Shown here one piece after another: positions 7,588 through 18,975 of a stretch of DNA of 64,000 bases (the first letter of the stretch is position 1; each line of letters opens with the position of its first letter). Where the stretch lies: positions 930,001 to 994,000 of the forward strand of contig CP026657.1 in the NCBI GenBank assembly GCA_023525915.1, written 5' to 3'. The position numbers and the translations under genes are program-made. This DNA comes from Acetispira formosa (nom. nud.). GTDB lineage: Bacteria; Desulfobacterota; Desulfarculia; Adiutricales; Adiutricaceae. The notes under the pieces were generated by a model. The model was not told the origin of the DNA, did no database searches, and saw nothing but the letters and a program-made list of their open reading frames with translations.

Positions 7588-9072
7588 TTATTTCTGATTG
7601 ATCTTAATGCCTTTAAACGCGCTGACCTGGGCCATGATCAAAAGGAAGATCATCGGGACGGCCGACAGAATGGAAGCGGTCTGAATGCTTTTCAGATTAC
7701 CGGCACCGCACAGAACCATAGCCACCGCGCCCAGCGAGAAAGCCCAGAAAGCGGACAGTAGGCGATGGGGTGTTTCCTTGCCGGAGACGAACATGGCCAG
7801 CGAGACGGAAGCCGAGTTGGCGCTGGTCAGAAACAGCATGGAAACCAGGGCCATGACCACCACACCGACAACCGCGGTCATGGGATAGTGCTGAATGAGG
7901 CCGAAGATGGCGGTTTCCAGGCCGTGGGTATCAAGAATGTCGCTGATGTTGAAATGAATGCCAGCGCCGCCGACCACGGTATACCACAGGAAGTTGGCGA
8001 ATGAGGGGCAGAGCATACAGGCCAGGACCAACGCTTTGATGGAGCGGCCTTTGGAGACGCGGGCCACGAAAATGGAGACGAAAGGCGCCCAGCTCATCCA
8101 CCAGGCCCAATAGAAGACTGTCCAGCCGCCGAGCCAGGCTTTGTCCTCACCGGGCTGGGTGAACATGGAAAGCGACACGAAGGATGACAGATATTCGCCG
8201 CCGGCCTGGATGCCCAGTTCAATAAAGAACAGCTTGGGGCCGAAGATGAAGATGAACAGGAACACGCCGATGAAGAGATACATATTCATCTGGTTCATCA
8301 GTTTAACGCCCTTTTCCAGGCCGGTATAGACGGCGAAAGCGAAAATGGCGGTGAACACGGCGATAATGATGTAACCGGCATGAGGCCCCAGATCAAGGCC
8401 AAACTGGTATTTCAGACCGGAGGCGACCTGAAGCGCGGTGAGGCCGGTTGTGGTGGCCAGGCCGCCCATAGTGGCGATGACCGCGAAGATATCGATAATT
8501 TTACCGGGACGGCCGAAGATTTTGTCGCCCAGGATGTAATAGAAAGCGGTGGAAAAACGAAGCGGCAGATTCTTGGTGAAAGCGGCGTGGGCCATGGGAA
8601 TGGCCAGCGTCACATAGATGGCCCAGACCGACAGGCCCCAATGGAAGAACGACTGGGTCATGGCCGCCACGGCCGCTTTGGGGGTTTCAGGTTCGGCCGT
8701 GAAAAATGGAGGCACGGTTTTGTAATGGTAAATCGGTTCGGCCGGTCCCCAGAAGGCGATACCGGCGGCAATGGCCGAGCCGAAGAGCATTCCAAACCAC
8801 ATGAAGTTGGAATACTCAGGCTTGGAATCCGGGAGTCCCAGCTTCTGTTTGCCCCAGGGGCCAACCATCATCATCAGGCAGGTAATGGTCATCCCGAAAA
8901 CGGAGATGATATAGAGCCAGCCCAGACTAGTGGTGGTTGAGCTGAAAGCCGCATTGATCAATGATTCCATCTGGGTGGGAAATAATAGCGAAACGGCGAC
9001 AAAGGCGATAGTCAGGCCGCCGCTGACGTAAGTGATCAATGGATCGAAGTGCCGATTGGTTTCCAAAGCCAT
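7588..9072 (-). CDS. BCCT-family quaternary amine transporter 1
   Basis: 494 aa with about 12 membrane segments. The BCCT signature is present (FYWAWWMSWAPFVSIFVARV followed by SKGRSIK, about 255-330). The segment that is GMGIG in Na+-coupled betaine carriers reads FGSAIAAGIAFWGPAEPIYH here, closer to carnitine/antiporter-type members. It would import a betaine-like substrate for the methyltransferase encoded next in the operon. A sigma-54 type promoter lies about 100 bp upstream. Confidence 0.88.
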   Translation of the reverse strand: MALETNRHFDPLITYVSGGLTIAFVAVSLLFPTQMESLINAAFSSTTTSLGWLYIISVFGMTITCLMMMVGPWGKQKLGLPDSKPEYSNFMWFGMLFGSAIAAGIAFWGPAEPIYHYKTVPPFFTAEPETPKAAVAAMTQSFFHWGLSVWAIYVTLAIPMAHAAFTKNLPLRFSTAFYYILGDKIFGRPGKIIDIFAVIATMGGLATTTGLTALQVASGLKYQFGLDLGPHAGYIIIAVFTAIFAFAVYTGLEKGVKLMNQMNMYLFIGVFLFIFIFGPKLFFIELGIQAGGEYLSSFVSLSMFTQPGEDKAWLGGWTVFYWAWWMSWAPFVSIFVARVSKGRSIKALVLACMLCPSFANFLWYTVVGGAGIHFNISDILDTHGLETAIFGLIQHYPMTAVVGVVVMALVSMLFLTSANSASVSLAMFVSGKETPHRLLSAFWAFSLGAVAMVLCGAGNLKSIQTASILSAVPMIFLLIMAQVSAFKGIKINQK

Positions 9073-9168
9073 GTAGACCTCCCTGGAGCTTCCGGCCGGG
9101 CCGGATTATGAAAGAGATGAGGCCCGCCTGTCGACGGGGCCGTTTTATGATGATGTGCTTTCTTATTG

Positions 9169-9185
9169 AGCAAAGGCTGGGCCAA
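9169..9185 (-). promoter_or_regulatory. Candidate sigma-54 (-24/-12) promoter of the BCCT1-methyltransferase operon
   Basis: On the minus strand the sequence reads TTGGCCCAGCCTTTGCT, with GG and GC separated by 10 nt as required and close to consensus TGGCAC-N5-TTGCA. It would start transcription near 9158, about 85 nt before the BCCT1 ATG. The divergent gene encodes a sigma-54 activator. Confidence 0.65.
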
Positions 9186-9311
9186 GAGTCTACTGGAATT
9201 AGTGAATTAAAAGTCATCTCATATCATGTTGAAATATCAAATAAAAAATTTAAGCACCCCCAAAGCTGTCGTGTTCTGATTAAACGATTGGAAAAATAAC
9301 TGTCAATTTTG

Positions 9312-9350
9312 GTAAAAATAATTTACAATCAATGTAAAGATTATTTAACG
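9312..9350. promoter_or_regulatory. Dyad sites, candidate activator binding sites
   Basis: GTAAAAATAATTTAC (9312-9326) is a perfect dyad, and TGTAAAGATTATTTAACG (9333-9350) is a near-dyad 21 bp further on. They lie about 130-165 bp upstream of the -24/-12 element and just before the activator gene, as expected for enhancer and autoregulatory sites. Similar dyads occur upstream of the second BCCT gene. Confidence 0.55.
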
Positions 9351-9377
9351 TAAAAATTTTTTGCACGGGAGATGACC

Positions 9378-10868
9378 ATGCCTTTTCAATGGCCCTTCAA
9401 CCAGCTTAGCCCGGAAATGGCCTCGACACTCTATGACCGTCACCACGAAGGAATCCTGATGTGCGACAAGGAGGGCCGCCTGGTCTATTACAACAGCCGC
9501 ATGGGCAAGCTCGATAACCTTGATCCCCAGGACGTGATCGGCCATCACATTTTGGATGTCTACAACCTTGATCAAAGCAATTGCATGTCCACCCGATGCC
9601 TGAACCTCGGCAAGCCCATCCTCAATCAGGCCCTGTATTACCGGGCCACCAGGGGCGACCTGGTTAATGCCATTTGCAACGCTTATCCCATTTATGAAAA
9701 CGGCAAGCTGCTCGGTAACATCTGTTACACGGCTGAATATACCTCCCTGGCCGACCGCCTGGACAAGACCGCCCGCAACTATGCCCGTCACCCCTACAGC
9801 CGCTCGGCCGAGACTGACCACACCATTCGCGCGTCCAACGGCGCGGTGCACACCCTGGCCTCGATCATCGGTGAAAGCCCAATTACCAAGGCCGCCTTGG
9901 AGACGGCCAAAGTCGGCGCGCGCACTCCGTCGTCAGTGATGATCTGCGGCGAGACCGGCACCGGGAAGGAACTTTTCGCCCAGGCCATTCACAATCACAG
10001 CGCCCGCCGGGCGCAAATGTTCTGCCCTATCAACTGCGCGGCCATTCCTGAAAATCTTCTGGAGGGTATTCTTTTCGGAACGGTTAAAGGAGCCTTTACC
10101 GGCTCTATGGAAAAAAAGGGTTTGTTTGAAGTTTCCAGCGGCGGCACCATTTTTCTGGATGAAATCCACACCATGCCAATGGGGCTTCAGGCCAAGCTTT
10201 TGCGGGTGATTCAGGAGAGGCGCATCCGTCGGGTGGGCAGCCTGGAGGAGACTCCGGTTGATTTGAAGATCATCAGCTCCATCAATCAAAAGCCTGAAAC
10301 AGCGGTAGAAAACGGCCTTTTGCGGCCCGACCTTTTTTATCGACTGGGTGTGGTGATTTTGTCGCTGCCGCCCCTGCGCAATCGCGGTTCGGACATTGAG
10401 GATCTGGTTAAACATTTCGTAAAAAAATATAATAAAAAATTCCACGGCAAAGTGAAATATATCGAACCGGAGTTTCTCTCCATCATGGTCAACTATGTCT
10501 GGCCGGGCAACGTGCGCGAGCTGGAACATGTGGTGGAGACTTCAATGAATTTCGCGGTAGGCGATGAAATAAATAATCAGTCATTGGGCCTGCGCCATAT
10601 CCAATCGGCCCACCTCAGAAAATTCCTGACCCGCCGCGAAGTCCCGCGCCACGATGACACGGTCATAACAGCGGATGGTTCACCGTCTTCGACAGCCGGG
10701 CCACGCACGGCAAGCTTACCGGATGAAATGGCCGACGCGGAGAGGGAAATACTGTTCAAAGCGGTTGAAACTGCCGGAGGCAACATGTCGAAAGCCGCGC
10801 GGCAGTTGGGTATTTCACGTCAGGCGCTTTACTACAAGATGAAGAAGTATAAGACTAAAACAATTTGA
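9378..10868 (+). CDS. Sigma-54-dependent transcriptional activator (PAS-AAA+-Fis)
   Basis: 496 aa. A PAS-like sensor at about 20-125 (GILMCDKEGRLVYYNSRMGK) is followed by the AAA+ domain. This has Walker A GETGTGKE (191-198), the sigma-54 contact loop GAFTGS (238-243; usual form GAFTGA) and Walker B FLDE (259-262). A Fis-type HTH is at the end (NMSKAARQLGISRQALYYKM). Resembles RocR-type activators. ATG 9378 is preceded by GGGAG at good spacing; ATG 9372 would overlap it. It probably senses the amine or a product and drives the BCCT/methyltransferase operon. Confidence 0.88.
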   Translation: MPFQWPFNQLSPEMASTLYDRHHEGILMCDKEGRLVYYNSRMGKLDNLDPQDVIGHHILDVYNLDQSNCMSTRCLNLGKPILNQALYYRATRGDLVNAICNAYPIYENGKLLGNICYTAEYTSLADRLDKTARNYARHPYSRSAETDHTIRASNGAVHTLASIIGESPITKAALETAKVGARTPSSVMICGETGTGKELFAQAIHNHSARRAQMFCPINCAAIPENLLEGILFGTVKGAFTGSMEKKGLFEVSSGGTIFLDEIHTMPMGLQAKLLRVIQERRIRRVGSLEETPVDLKIISSINQKPETAVENGLLRPDLFYRLGVVILSLPPLRNRGSDIEDLVKHFVKKYNKKFHGKVKYIEPEFLSIMVNYVWPGNVRELEHVVETSMNFAVGDEINNQSLGLRHIQSAHLRKFLTRREVPRHDDTVITADGSPSSTAGPRTASLPDEMADAEREILFKAVETAGGNMSKAARQLGISRQALYYKMKKYKTKTI

Positions 10869-10884
10869 AGGGCGGGGTGTGATC

Positions 10885-11580
10885 ATGGAAACTCATAAGA
10901 CAGGGTGTATAATCTGCGGCAGGGAGCTTCAATATTTTCAGCAAAAAAAGACTATGCGATGTGAAGTTTGCGGAGTCGAATTTGAATCAGCCGCATCCTG
11001 CACGGATAACCATTTCGTGTGTGATGAGTGCCATTCCCGTCCTGGCCAGGCGGTCATCACCTCTATGGCCCTGCGTACACCTGGCCGTAATCCGATAACC
11101 ATCGCTGAAGAAATGATGAAAAACAGCATCATCAACATGCACGGACCGGAGCATCATTATCTGGTCATTGCGGCTCTTCTGGCGGCTTTCAAAAACTCCG
11201 GCGGCTATGTGGAAATGGAATCAGCCCTCTCGCTGGCCAGACAGCGCTCCGAAAAAGTTCCGGGCGGCGTCTGCGGCTTTTGGGGCAGCTGCGGCGCGGG
11301 CATAGGCACAGGCATATTCATGAGCATCATAACCGGTGCCACTCCACTTTCAGTCAAGCAATGGCAACTGGCCAATAAGATGACCTCACTGAGCCTGGAG
11401 GCCATTTCTGAAAACGGAGGCCCAAGGTGCTGTAAACGCGATACGTTACTAGCGATTTTGACGGCTATTGATTTTGTTAAAGAAAAAATTAGCATAGAAA
11501 TGGACAAACCGGAGATTGTAAAGTGTTCATTCCATCACAACAACCCTTCATGCAAAAAGGACTCATGCGTCTTTTTTTAG
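10885..11580 (+). CDS. DUF5714 domain protein
   Basis: 231 aa. An N-terminal zinc-ribbon-like part (CIICGREL, CEVCGVEF, CDECHS) is followed by the DUF5714 core with MHGPEHHYLVIAALLAAFKN, GVCGFWGSCGAGIGTGIFMS and GGPRCCKRDT. These conserved Cys/His/Gly motifs suggest a metal-binding or redox role, but the biochemical function of the family is not known to me. It starts 16 bp after the sigma-54 activator and is probably cotranscribed with it. A GTG at 10879 is an alternative start. Confidence 0.8.
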   Translation: METHKTGCIICGRELQYFQQKKTMRCEVCGVEFESAASCTDNHFVCDECHSRPGQAVITSMALRTPGRNPITIAEEMMKNSIINMHGPEHHYLVIAALLAAFKNSGGYVEMESALSLARQRSEKVPGGVCGFWGSCGAGIGTGIFMSIITGATPLSVKQWQLANKMTSLSLEAISENGGPRCCKRDTLLAILTAIDFVKEKISIEMDKPEIVKCSFHHNNPSCKKDSCVFF

Positions 11581-11598
11581 AATAGCCGCCTGGAGACC

Positions 11599-12112
11599 AC
11601 AAAGGTAAAACCCGGCCGTGCGGGCGAAAAAATTTCTGACGTCGCTCGTAATTTTCTCGTATTCCCGGCCGGGTGGCAGTGTCGTAAGTTTGTATGTCCG
11701 TGCCCGTCCGGGGAGCAAAATTACGAGCGACTTACAGAAAATTTTTCGCCCGCACGGCCGGGTCAGTGTCGGCGTTTGGTAAGAATGACGGTTGCGGTTT
11801 TCTTACATGAGCCAACTAAGTCCAGGAGGGCGGGGCGGTGAGATTTCTCCAGAGGGGACCACGATTTTTGCTCCCCGGACGGGCCACCGGTTTAAAGGAA
11901 AAAGCCTATGTTTAAAAAAATAGCAGGTCGACCCACCGGGGAGACGGAGCGCCAGCGACTGGTTTTGAGGCTATAAAAGCTGCTAGCGAAGCAAAAACCA
12001 CGCTTTTTGCGTAGCGGTGAGGCCGCCTGTTTAAGGGAAAAAGCCATAATTAAAATAGCTCCACTATGGAGATATCTCACCGCACCGCCCTCCGCGTTTT
12101 ACCTTTGCCGCC
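11599..12112. repeat. Repeat family BC, copy 1, carrying a D-like insertion
   Basis: Hairpin C has arms 11611-11658 and 11715-11762 (nearly perfect), the spacer is 11763-11822, and hairpin B has its left arm from about 11824 and its right arm about 12061-12093. The outer ends are inverted copies of CAAAGGTAAAAC. In this copy the C stem uses GTGCGGGC paired with GCCCGCAC, where other copies use GGGCGGGC/GCCCGCCC. The loop of B is replaced by D-like sequence (11890-12058). The gap 11581-12098 holds only this composite. Confidence 0.85.
11890..12058 (+). mobile_element. Degenerate D-like element inside hairpin B
   Basis: The core (about 11919-12013, GCAGGTCGACCC and GCAAAAACCACGCTTTTTGC) matches element D. 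GTTTAA[A/G]GGAAAAAGCC occurs at both ends (about 11890 and 12029) as a direct repeat, each time joined to a TTAAAATAG-like D start. This looks like the remains of a tandem D arrangement. No terminal CAGCAATTC is left. Confidence 0.55.
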
Positions 12113-13187
12113 CCTCTGAACGGAGCACCCACCTGGCCATGTGCCGCACGGGTTCGGCCTCATCATTGAGCGCCGCCTCAACTGCCGGCCGATATTGATC
12201 ATCAAAATCATTTTTCATAGCATTCAGGGCGTTAATTTTCCATTTCCACAATTTGTCTTCAGGTATGGACCAGAAACGCTTGAAAAGTTCCAGTTTAAGA
12301 TCTTCATAACCCATTCGCACAATGTCTTCAGGCGCGGCAATCACAGCCAGTTCGGCCGCACCGGGAAAATCGTCCTTGCCCACCCAGGGGCGCTGATTGA
12401 GGGGACAGACATCCTGACACACGTCACAGCCGTATAGCCACTGCCCTATCGATGAGGCGCGCGAATCAGCGGTCAAATCCCAGCCTCCGCGACGGGTCAG
12501 ATATGAAACGCAGGAAGTCAAATCAAAAACATAGGACTCCGGCAAAGCGTTGGTGGGGCAGGCTGTGAGGCATTTGACGCAGTTTTTCGGGCAGGGTTTG
12601 GCTTTGCTTTCCTCTTTCAATTCGAGTTCACGATCTATCAGCCAGGATTCCAGAAAAAGCCAGGAGCCATTTTCAGTATAGAAAAAATTGTTGCGCCGCA
12701 AGACTCCCAGCCCGGCTTTCATCGCCGCCCAGCGATTGCCGGGCATGACCAGATCTCCCCTCTCACCGCCGGCGAAGCGAAGACTGCTGTCGCGGAGGAA
12801 TTGTTCGAAAGCCAGCCCGTCCTGATAATCACGGGCCCTTTGATTACGCCGGGCGTCAAACAGGTAATACTTGCTGAAACGCCCATTCAAGGTCGGCGGC
12901 ATTTTATAATTGTCATACCTGCGCGTACAGATGATCACTGATTTGGCCCAAGGGAAACGCTCACGTATACCGGCCGCTTCCAGAACCGGCTCCAGCACCG
13001 GGCGGCCATCTGAAAAACGATCCAGACGCTGCCGCACTTTATCGGCGTATTCGTCCATTTCAGACAGCCGGATCAGGCCGCACTTCTCATAATTCAGCCG
13101 CAAAGCGGCCGCTTTTATCCGTTCCGCCAAATTCACTGATGTCAAAACTACCGCCCTCCCGCATTTTGAGACGCCCATTGTATCCAT
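12099..13187 (-). CDS. QueG-like double-cluster Fe-S protein
   Basis: 362 aa from the first ATG. Two 4Fe-4S motifs are visible: CPKNCVKCLTACP (about 198-210) and CDVCQDVCP (about 255-263). A HEAT-like end (YRPAVEAALNDEAEPVRHMA) is as in epoxyqueuosine reductase QueG, which reduces epoxyqueuosine in tRNA using cobalamin. Similar proteins without a proven queuosine role occur beside methyltransferase genes, so a corrinoid-redox role is an alternative. TTG 13145 behind GGGAGG is a plausible true start. The stop TAA lies in the terminal repeat of the adjacent BC element. Confidence 0.75.
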   Translation of the reverse strand: MDTMGVSKCGRAVVLTSVNLAERIKAAALRLNYEKCGLIRLSEMDEYADKVRQRLDRFSDGRPVLEPVLEAAGIRERFPWAKSVIICTRRYDNYKMPPTLNGRFSKYYLFDARRNQRARDYQDGLAFEQFLRDSSLRFAGGERGDLVMPGNRWAAMKAGLGVLRRNNFFYTENGSWLFLESWLIDRELELKEESKAKPCPKNCVKCLTACPTNALPESYVFDLTSCVSYLTRRGGWDLTADSRASSIGQWLYGCDVCQDVCPLNQRPWVGKDDFPGAAELAVIAAPEDIVRMGYEDLKLELFKRFWSIPEDKLWKWKINALNAMKNDFDDQYRPAVEAALNDEAEPVRHMARWVLRSEGRQR

Positions 13188-13222
13188 GAATTATAACATT
13201 ATTTTAATGAGCCGGGAGGCAT

Positions 13223-13269
13223 AAAAATCCCGTCCCCACCATGTTGTAAACGCATGATGAGGGCGGGAT
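13223..13269 (-). terminator. Terminator of the second BCCT gene
   Basis: A long imperfect stem (13253-13269 with 13227-13243) is followed on the minus strand by a run of Ts (13227-13223). It is positioned 25 bp after the BCCT2 stop. Confidence 0.75.
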
Positions 13270-13293
13270 ACAGGGTGCGGGCGGCAGCCGGAT

Positions 13294-14802
13294 TTATTCC
13301 ACTTTGGAGCCTTCCGGGAAGTCGGCCTTGAGCGAATGCCACAGACAGGCGCAGGCCAGAACCATAATTATAGAGAAGGGAGCGGCCGCTGTGATGGAAG
13401 CAATCTGGAGTGCCTTGAGGCCTCCGCTGAGGAGCAGCACGAAAGCAAAGGCCGCCTGCATGACCCCCCATACGACCATACGGCTTTTGGGCGGGTTCAG
13501 CACACCGGAGGTGGAATACATCGACAGCACAAACGTTGATGAATTGGCAGAGGTGATGAAGAAAGTGCAGATCAGCACCACCATGAGCACCGACATCACC
13601 CCGCCGAGAGCGATATGCTCATACATGGCGAAGACGCCTATGGACAAATCATCGTTAACCTGAGCGGCCAAATCAGCCACGCCGGAAATCTGCATCTCCA
13701 GGGCGGTGCCGCCAAAGACGGCGAACCAGCAAAAACTGCCCAAAGCCGGTACCAGAAGCACCCCGGCCACGAACTGGCGAATGGTGCGTCCTCTGGAAAT
13801 TCTGGCGATAAAAGAGCCGACAAAGGGCGCCCAGGCTATCCACCAGGCCCAGTAATAGACAGTCCAGCCGCCGAGCCATTCTTTGTAAGTGCCGCCATAG
13901 GGCGCAAGGTTGAAGCTCTCGTAGACGAAATTGGCCAGATAACCGCCAATGCCGGTCATCAGCGATTCGATAATGGCCAGAGTCGGGCCGATGATCAGGA
14001 GGGCCGCGGAAAGCAGAACGACCAGCAGCAGATTGAAGTTGCCGAGGAATTTTATGCCCTTGTCAATGCCGCTGACGGCCGTGAAGGTGTAGGCCACTCC
14101 CAGCGCCAGAAGGATGGAGAACTGAACGGCGGTGCTCTGCGGCAGGCCGAACAAATATTTCAGGCCGCTGTTGATCTGAAGGACGGCCAGCCCCAAAGAG
14201 GTGGCTATACCGCCCACGGTGGCGAAAATGGTCAGAATATCTACAGTTCGGCCTATGGCGGTCAATCGCCCTTCAGACCCAAGAATCGGGATGAACAGAC
14301 TGCTCATGAGGCCAGGCGCGCCCTTGCGGAACTGGAAATAAGCCAGACACAGCGCGATAACGGCATAACCGGCCCAAGGGTGGAGGCCCCAGTGGAAAAA
14401 CGAAGCCCTCAAGGCATCCTCGGCGGCCCGCGGCGATCCCGGCTCGGCCCCGAAGGGAGGAGTGGCCAGATGATAGAGGGGTTCGCCCACTCCATAAAAA
14501 ACCAGCCCCACGCCCATACCGGCCCCGAAGAGCATACCGAACCAGGCGATATTGGAAAACTCCGGTTTGGCCCCGGCTTCGCCCAGAGTCAGTCGGCCGA
14601 AACGGCTGAAAGCCAAAACGATAGGAAAGGCCACAAAGCAGTTCATGGCGGCCATATACCACCAGCCGAAATATTTGGAAAGAAAGGTGAAAACGCTGTT
14701 TGCAACTGAGCTGAAACGCTCTGGCGAAATAAGCCCTATGTAGACAAGAACGAGAAGCACGGCCACTGAAGCCAGGTAAACAATATTATCTTTCTTCGTC
14801 AT
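13294..14802 (-). CDS. BCCT-family quaternary amine transporter 2
   Basis: 502 aa from ATG 14802 (MTKKDNIVYLASVAVLL), which follows AGAGGTG; a longer frame from 14877 lacks a ribosome-binding site. About 12 TM segments. It carries the canonical GMGVGLVFYGVGEPLYH segment typical of Na+-coupled betaine/choline carriers, and YYWAWWIAWAPFVGSFIARI. It is therefore a different subtype from BCCT1. TGTAAA-N6-TTTACA dyads lie about 270-320 bp upstream, suggesting shared control with BCCT1. Confidence 0.88.
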   Translation of the reverse strand: MTKKDNIVYLASVAVLLVLVYIGLISPERFSSVANSVFTFLSKYFGWWYMAAMNCFVAFPIVLAFSRFGRLTLGEAGAKPEFSNIAWFGMLFGAGMGVGLVFYGVGEPLYHLATPPFGAEPGSPRAAEDALRASFFHWGLHPWAGYAVIALCLAYFQFRKGAPGLMSSLFIPILGSEGRLTAIGRTVDILTIFATVGGIATSLGLAVLQINSGLKYLFGLPQSTAVQFSILLALGVAYTFTAVSGIDKGIKFLGNFNLLLVVLLSAALLIIGPTLAIIESLMTGIGGYLANFVYESFNLAPYGGTYKEWLGGWTVYYWAWWIAWAPFVGSFIARISRGRTIRQFVAGVLLVPALGSFCWFAVFGGTALEMQISGVADLAAQVNDDLSIGVFAMYEHIALGGVMSVLMVVLICTFFITSANSSTFVLSMYSTSGVLNPPKSRMVVWGVMQAAFAFVLLLSGGLKALQIASITAAAPFSIIMVLACACLWHSLKADFPEGSKVE

Positions 14803-15068
14803 AACACCTCTTCCCCTGATGCGTAAAAGCGCTTTTGAAGCTGGACGGCAGAATCCCCCTGGCCTGAGCAATACCACAAGAAAGAGATATTGCGTTACAG
14901 GCCGGGTTCAGAACTAGCTTATAATGGATAAGTCTTTTAGTTTATAAACTAGCAAAATATGAGCCAAAATGTCGCTTTTGTACAATCGACAGCAACATAC
15001 TGAAATATTTACTAATACGATAAATAGAGTGAGTTTAGAAATAAGAAGGGGACCATTTTCAAGCAACT

Positions 15069-15120
15069 ATGTAAAGTGAATTTTACATTCTGTAAAGTAT
15101 CATGTAAAAATAAATTTACA
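15069..15120. promoter_or_regulatory. TGTAAA-N6-TTTACA dyads upstream of BCCT2
   Basis: Two perfect dyads, TGTAAAGTGAATTTTACA (15070-15087) and TGTAAAAATAAATTTACA (15103-15120), are 33 bp apart, about three helical turns. A further half-site TGTAAAG is at 15091. They resemble the sites at 9312-9350 and are candidate enhancers for the sigma-54 activator. I could not find a convincing -24/-12 element between them and BCCT2. Confidence 0.55.
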
Positions 15121-15279
15121 ATATTGAAAAACAGTGACAGCTAAAACCTACCAGGGGGCGCATCAGCTGTTGGGACCAATTGCTATTGTGATCTTCTTCA
15201 CTTGAGCGAACCAAATCAAGCCGGGCGGAGTTGATACTCCAGGCAGGGGGCCGGATTTCTTACTCCCAACAGCCGCCAC

Positions 15280-15448
15280 TGATCAGGCCGGGCGAGCTGA
15301 AAATTTTCTGTAAGTCGCTCGTAATTTTGCTCCCCGGACGGGCACGGGCTAACAAACCGCCGACACCGCCACCCGGCCGGGAATCAGAGAAAATTACGAG
15401 CGATGTCAGAAATTTTTCAGCTCGCCCGGCCGGGTTTTACCTTTGCCG
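15280..15448. repeat. Repeat family BC, partial copy (hairpin C only)
   Basis: One C hairpin with arms about 15286-15332 and 15391-15436, the shared loop core (GCTCCCCGGACGGGC ... ACCCGGCCGGGAAT) and one outer end GGTTTTACCTTTGCCG (15433-15448). The stem carries GGGCGAGCTG/CAGCTCGCCC, a third compensated variant. A short piece of the spacer (CACTGATCAGG) remains at its left; hairpin B is missing. Confidence 0.8.
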
Positions 15449-15487
15449 TCACCACACGATTACTCTGTTTCCATTCTGAAACCCTGC

Positions 15488-15516
15488 TTGACAGAATTTC
15501 ACAATCATGTTCAAAT
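15488..15516 (+). promoter_or_regulatory. Promoter of the decayed paralogue
   Basis: TTGACA (15488-15493), 17-bp spacer, TCAAAT (15511-15516). The whole segment including the spacer aligns with the promoter of the intact copy at 43890-43862, so promoter and gene were duplicated together. Confidence 0.65.
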
Positions 15517-15543
15517 TCTGAAAAGTGATCATAGTGTGTTTTT

Positions 15544-15624
15544 GGGCCGGATGTTGGAGGAAATGTCCAGAGGCTTGCCCTAAATACCTCCGGCCGTGCT
15601 ACAGCGGTTTTCAGCATCCGGCTC
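15544..15624 (+). ncRNA. Candidate structured leader RNA, copy 1 (with pseudogene)
   Basis: 81 nt closed by GGGCCGGATG (15544-15553) / CATCCGGCTC (15615-15624), a 10-bp helix with one G-U pair. Inside are helix GGAGG/CCTCC and a CCG/CGG hairpin, with the invariant stretch GGCTTGCCCTAAATACC between. A T-rich run follows. See the intact copy at 43692-43773, where A-U at the internal helix is G-C. Confidence 0.6.
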
Positions 15625-15668
15625 TATATTTTTATAGGGTCAACTGAAAAAACTGTAGAGGTTGAGAA

Positions 15669-16113
15669 TGTGAAAGCAATCAAAAAAGGCCAAATCGCCC
15701 ACACCACCTCCCACCAACAACATCCCGGAAACGATTAACGAGCCGACTGTAGAATTACAGGAGCTTCTCACCGAATCCCTTCAGACTGATAGTCAAAACG
15801 AGAAGCCGTATTTACCTAAGGAAGAACCGCAAGAAATCCGTTGTTATCGAGTGACTCATTTGGCCCTTCTCGAAGAAGAGAAAGTTTTGAAAGAATACCG
15901 AGTGCTCTCATTGAGCTTTTACAGAAAGCCAGTGAAGATATTGATTGCCTGGCTCTTCTGTTAGAAAATTTTAAAGAGGATGAAGATGTGGGAGGGGATA
16001 TGTTGCCGTGGATCGGCCGGCATATGGAGCGCCCAAATAAAATGCTGGCCAAGCTGTTAGGCATTATTGGAGACATTGAGCCATATACGTGCGATGCGGG
16101 CCGGGACTGCTAA
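15669..16113 (+). pseudogene. Frameshifted paralogue of the 150-aa protein at 43199-43651
   Basis: Translated in shifting frames it parallels the intact gene: NNIPETINEPTVELQELLTE, then EIRCYRVTHLALLEEEKVLK, then LLQKASEDIDCLALLLENFK and GRHMERPNKMLAKLLGIIGD with an end of IEPYTCDAGRDC. At least two frameshifts are needed, one near the start and one near 15898. The promoter and leader are kept, which suggests recent decay. Confidence 0.8.
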
Positions 16114-16194
16114 AATCCTAAAACCAGGCCGCCAATAACAAAAGCCTCCCAAATGAGGCTTTTGTTAAAACTCCATCACAGCTAAAACCGGAAA

Positions 16195-18975
<2,781 letters not shown>

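Noticed and set aside
13615-14709. 364-aa open frame on the plus strand
   Set aside because: Shadow of the BCCT2 gene, which has clear family motifs and a ribosome-binding site.
14810-14900. Sigma-54 promoter before BCCT2
   Set aside because: The only GG-N10-GC match (around CTTGTGGTATTGCTCAGGCC) has a poor -12 element, so I did not list it.
15231-15617. Open frames of 66-82 aa with PAGFYLCR-type endings
   Set aside because: They recur in every BC repeat copy (11.6, 23.8, 44.6 kb) and simply translate the hairpin arms; no ribosome-binding site and no family.
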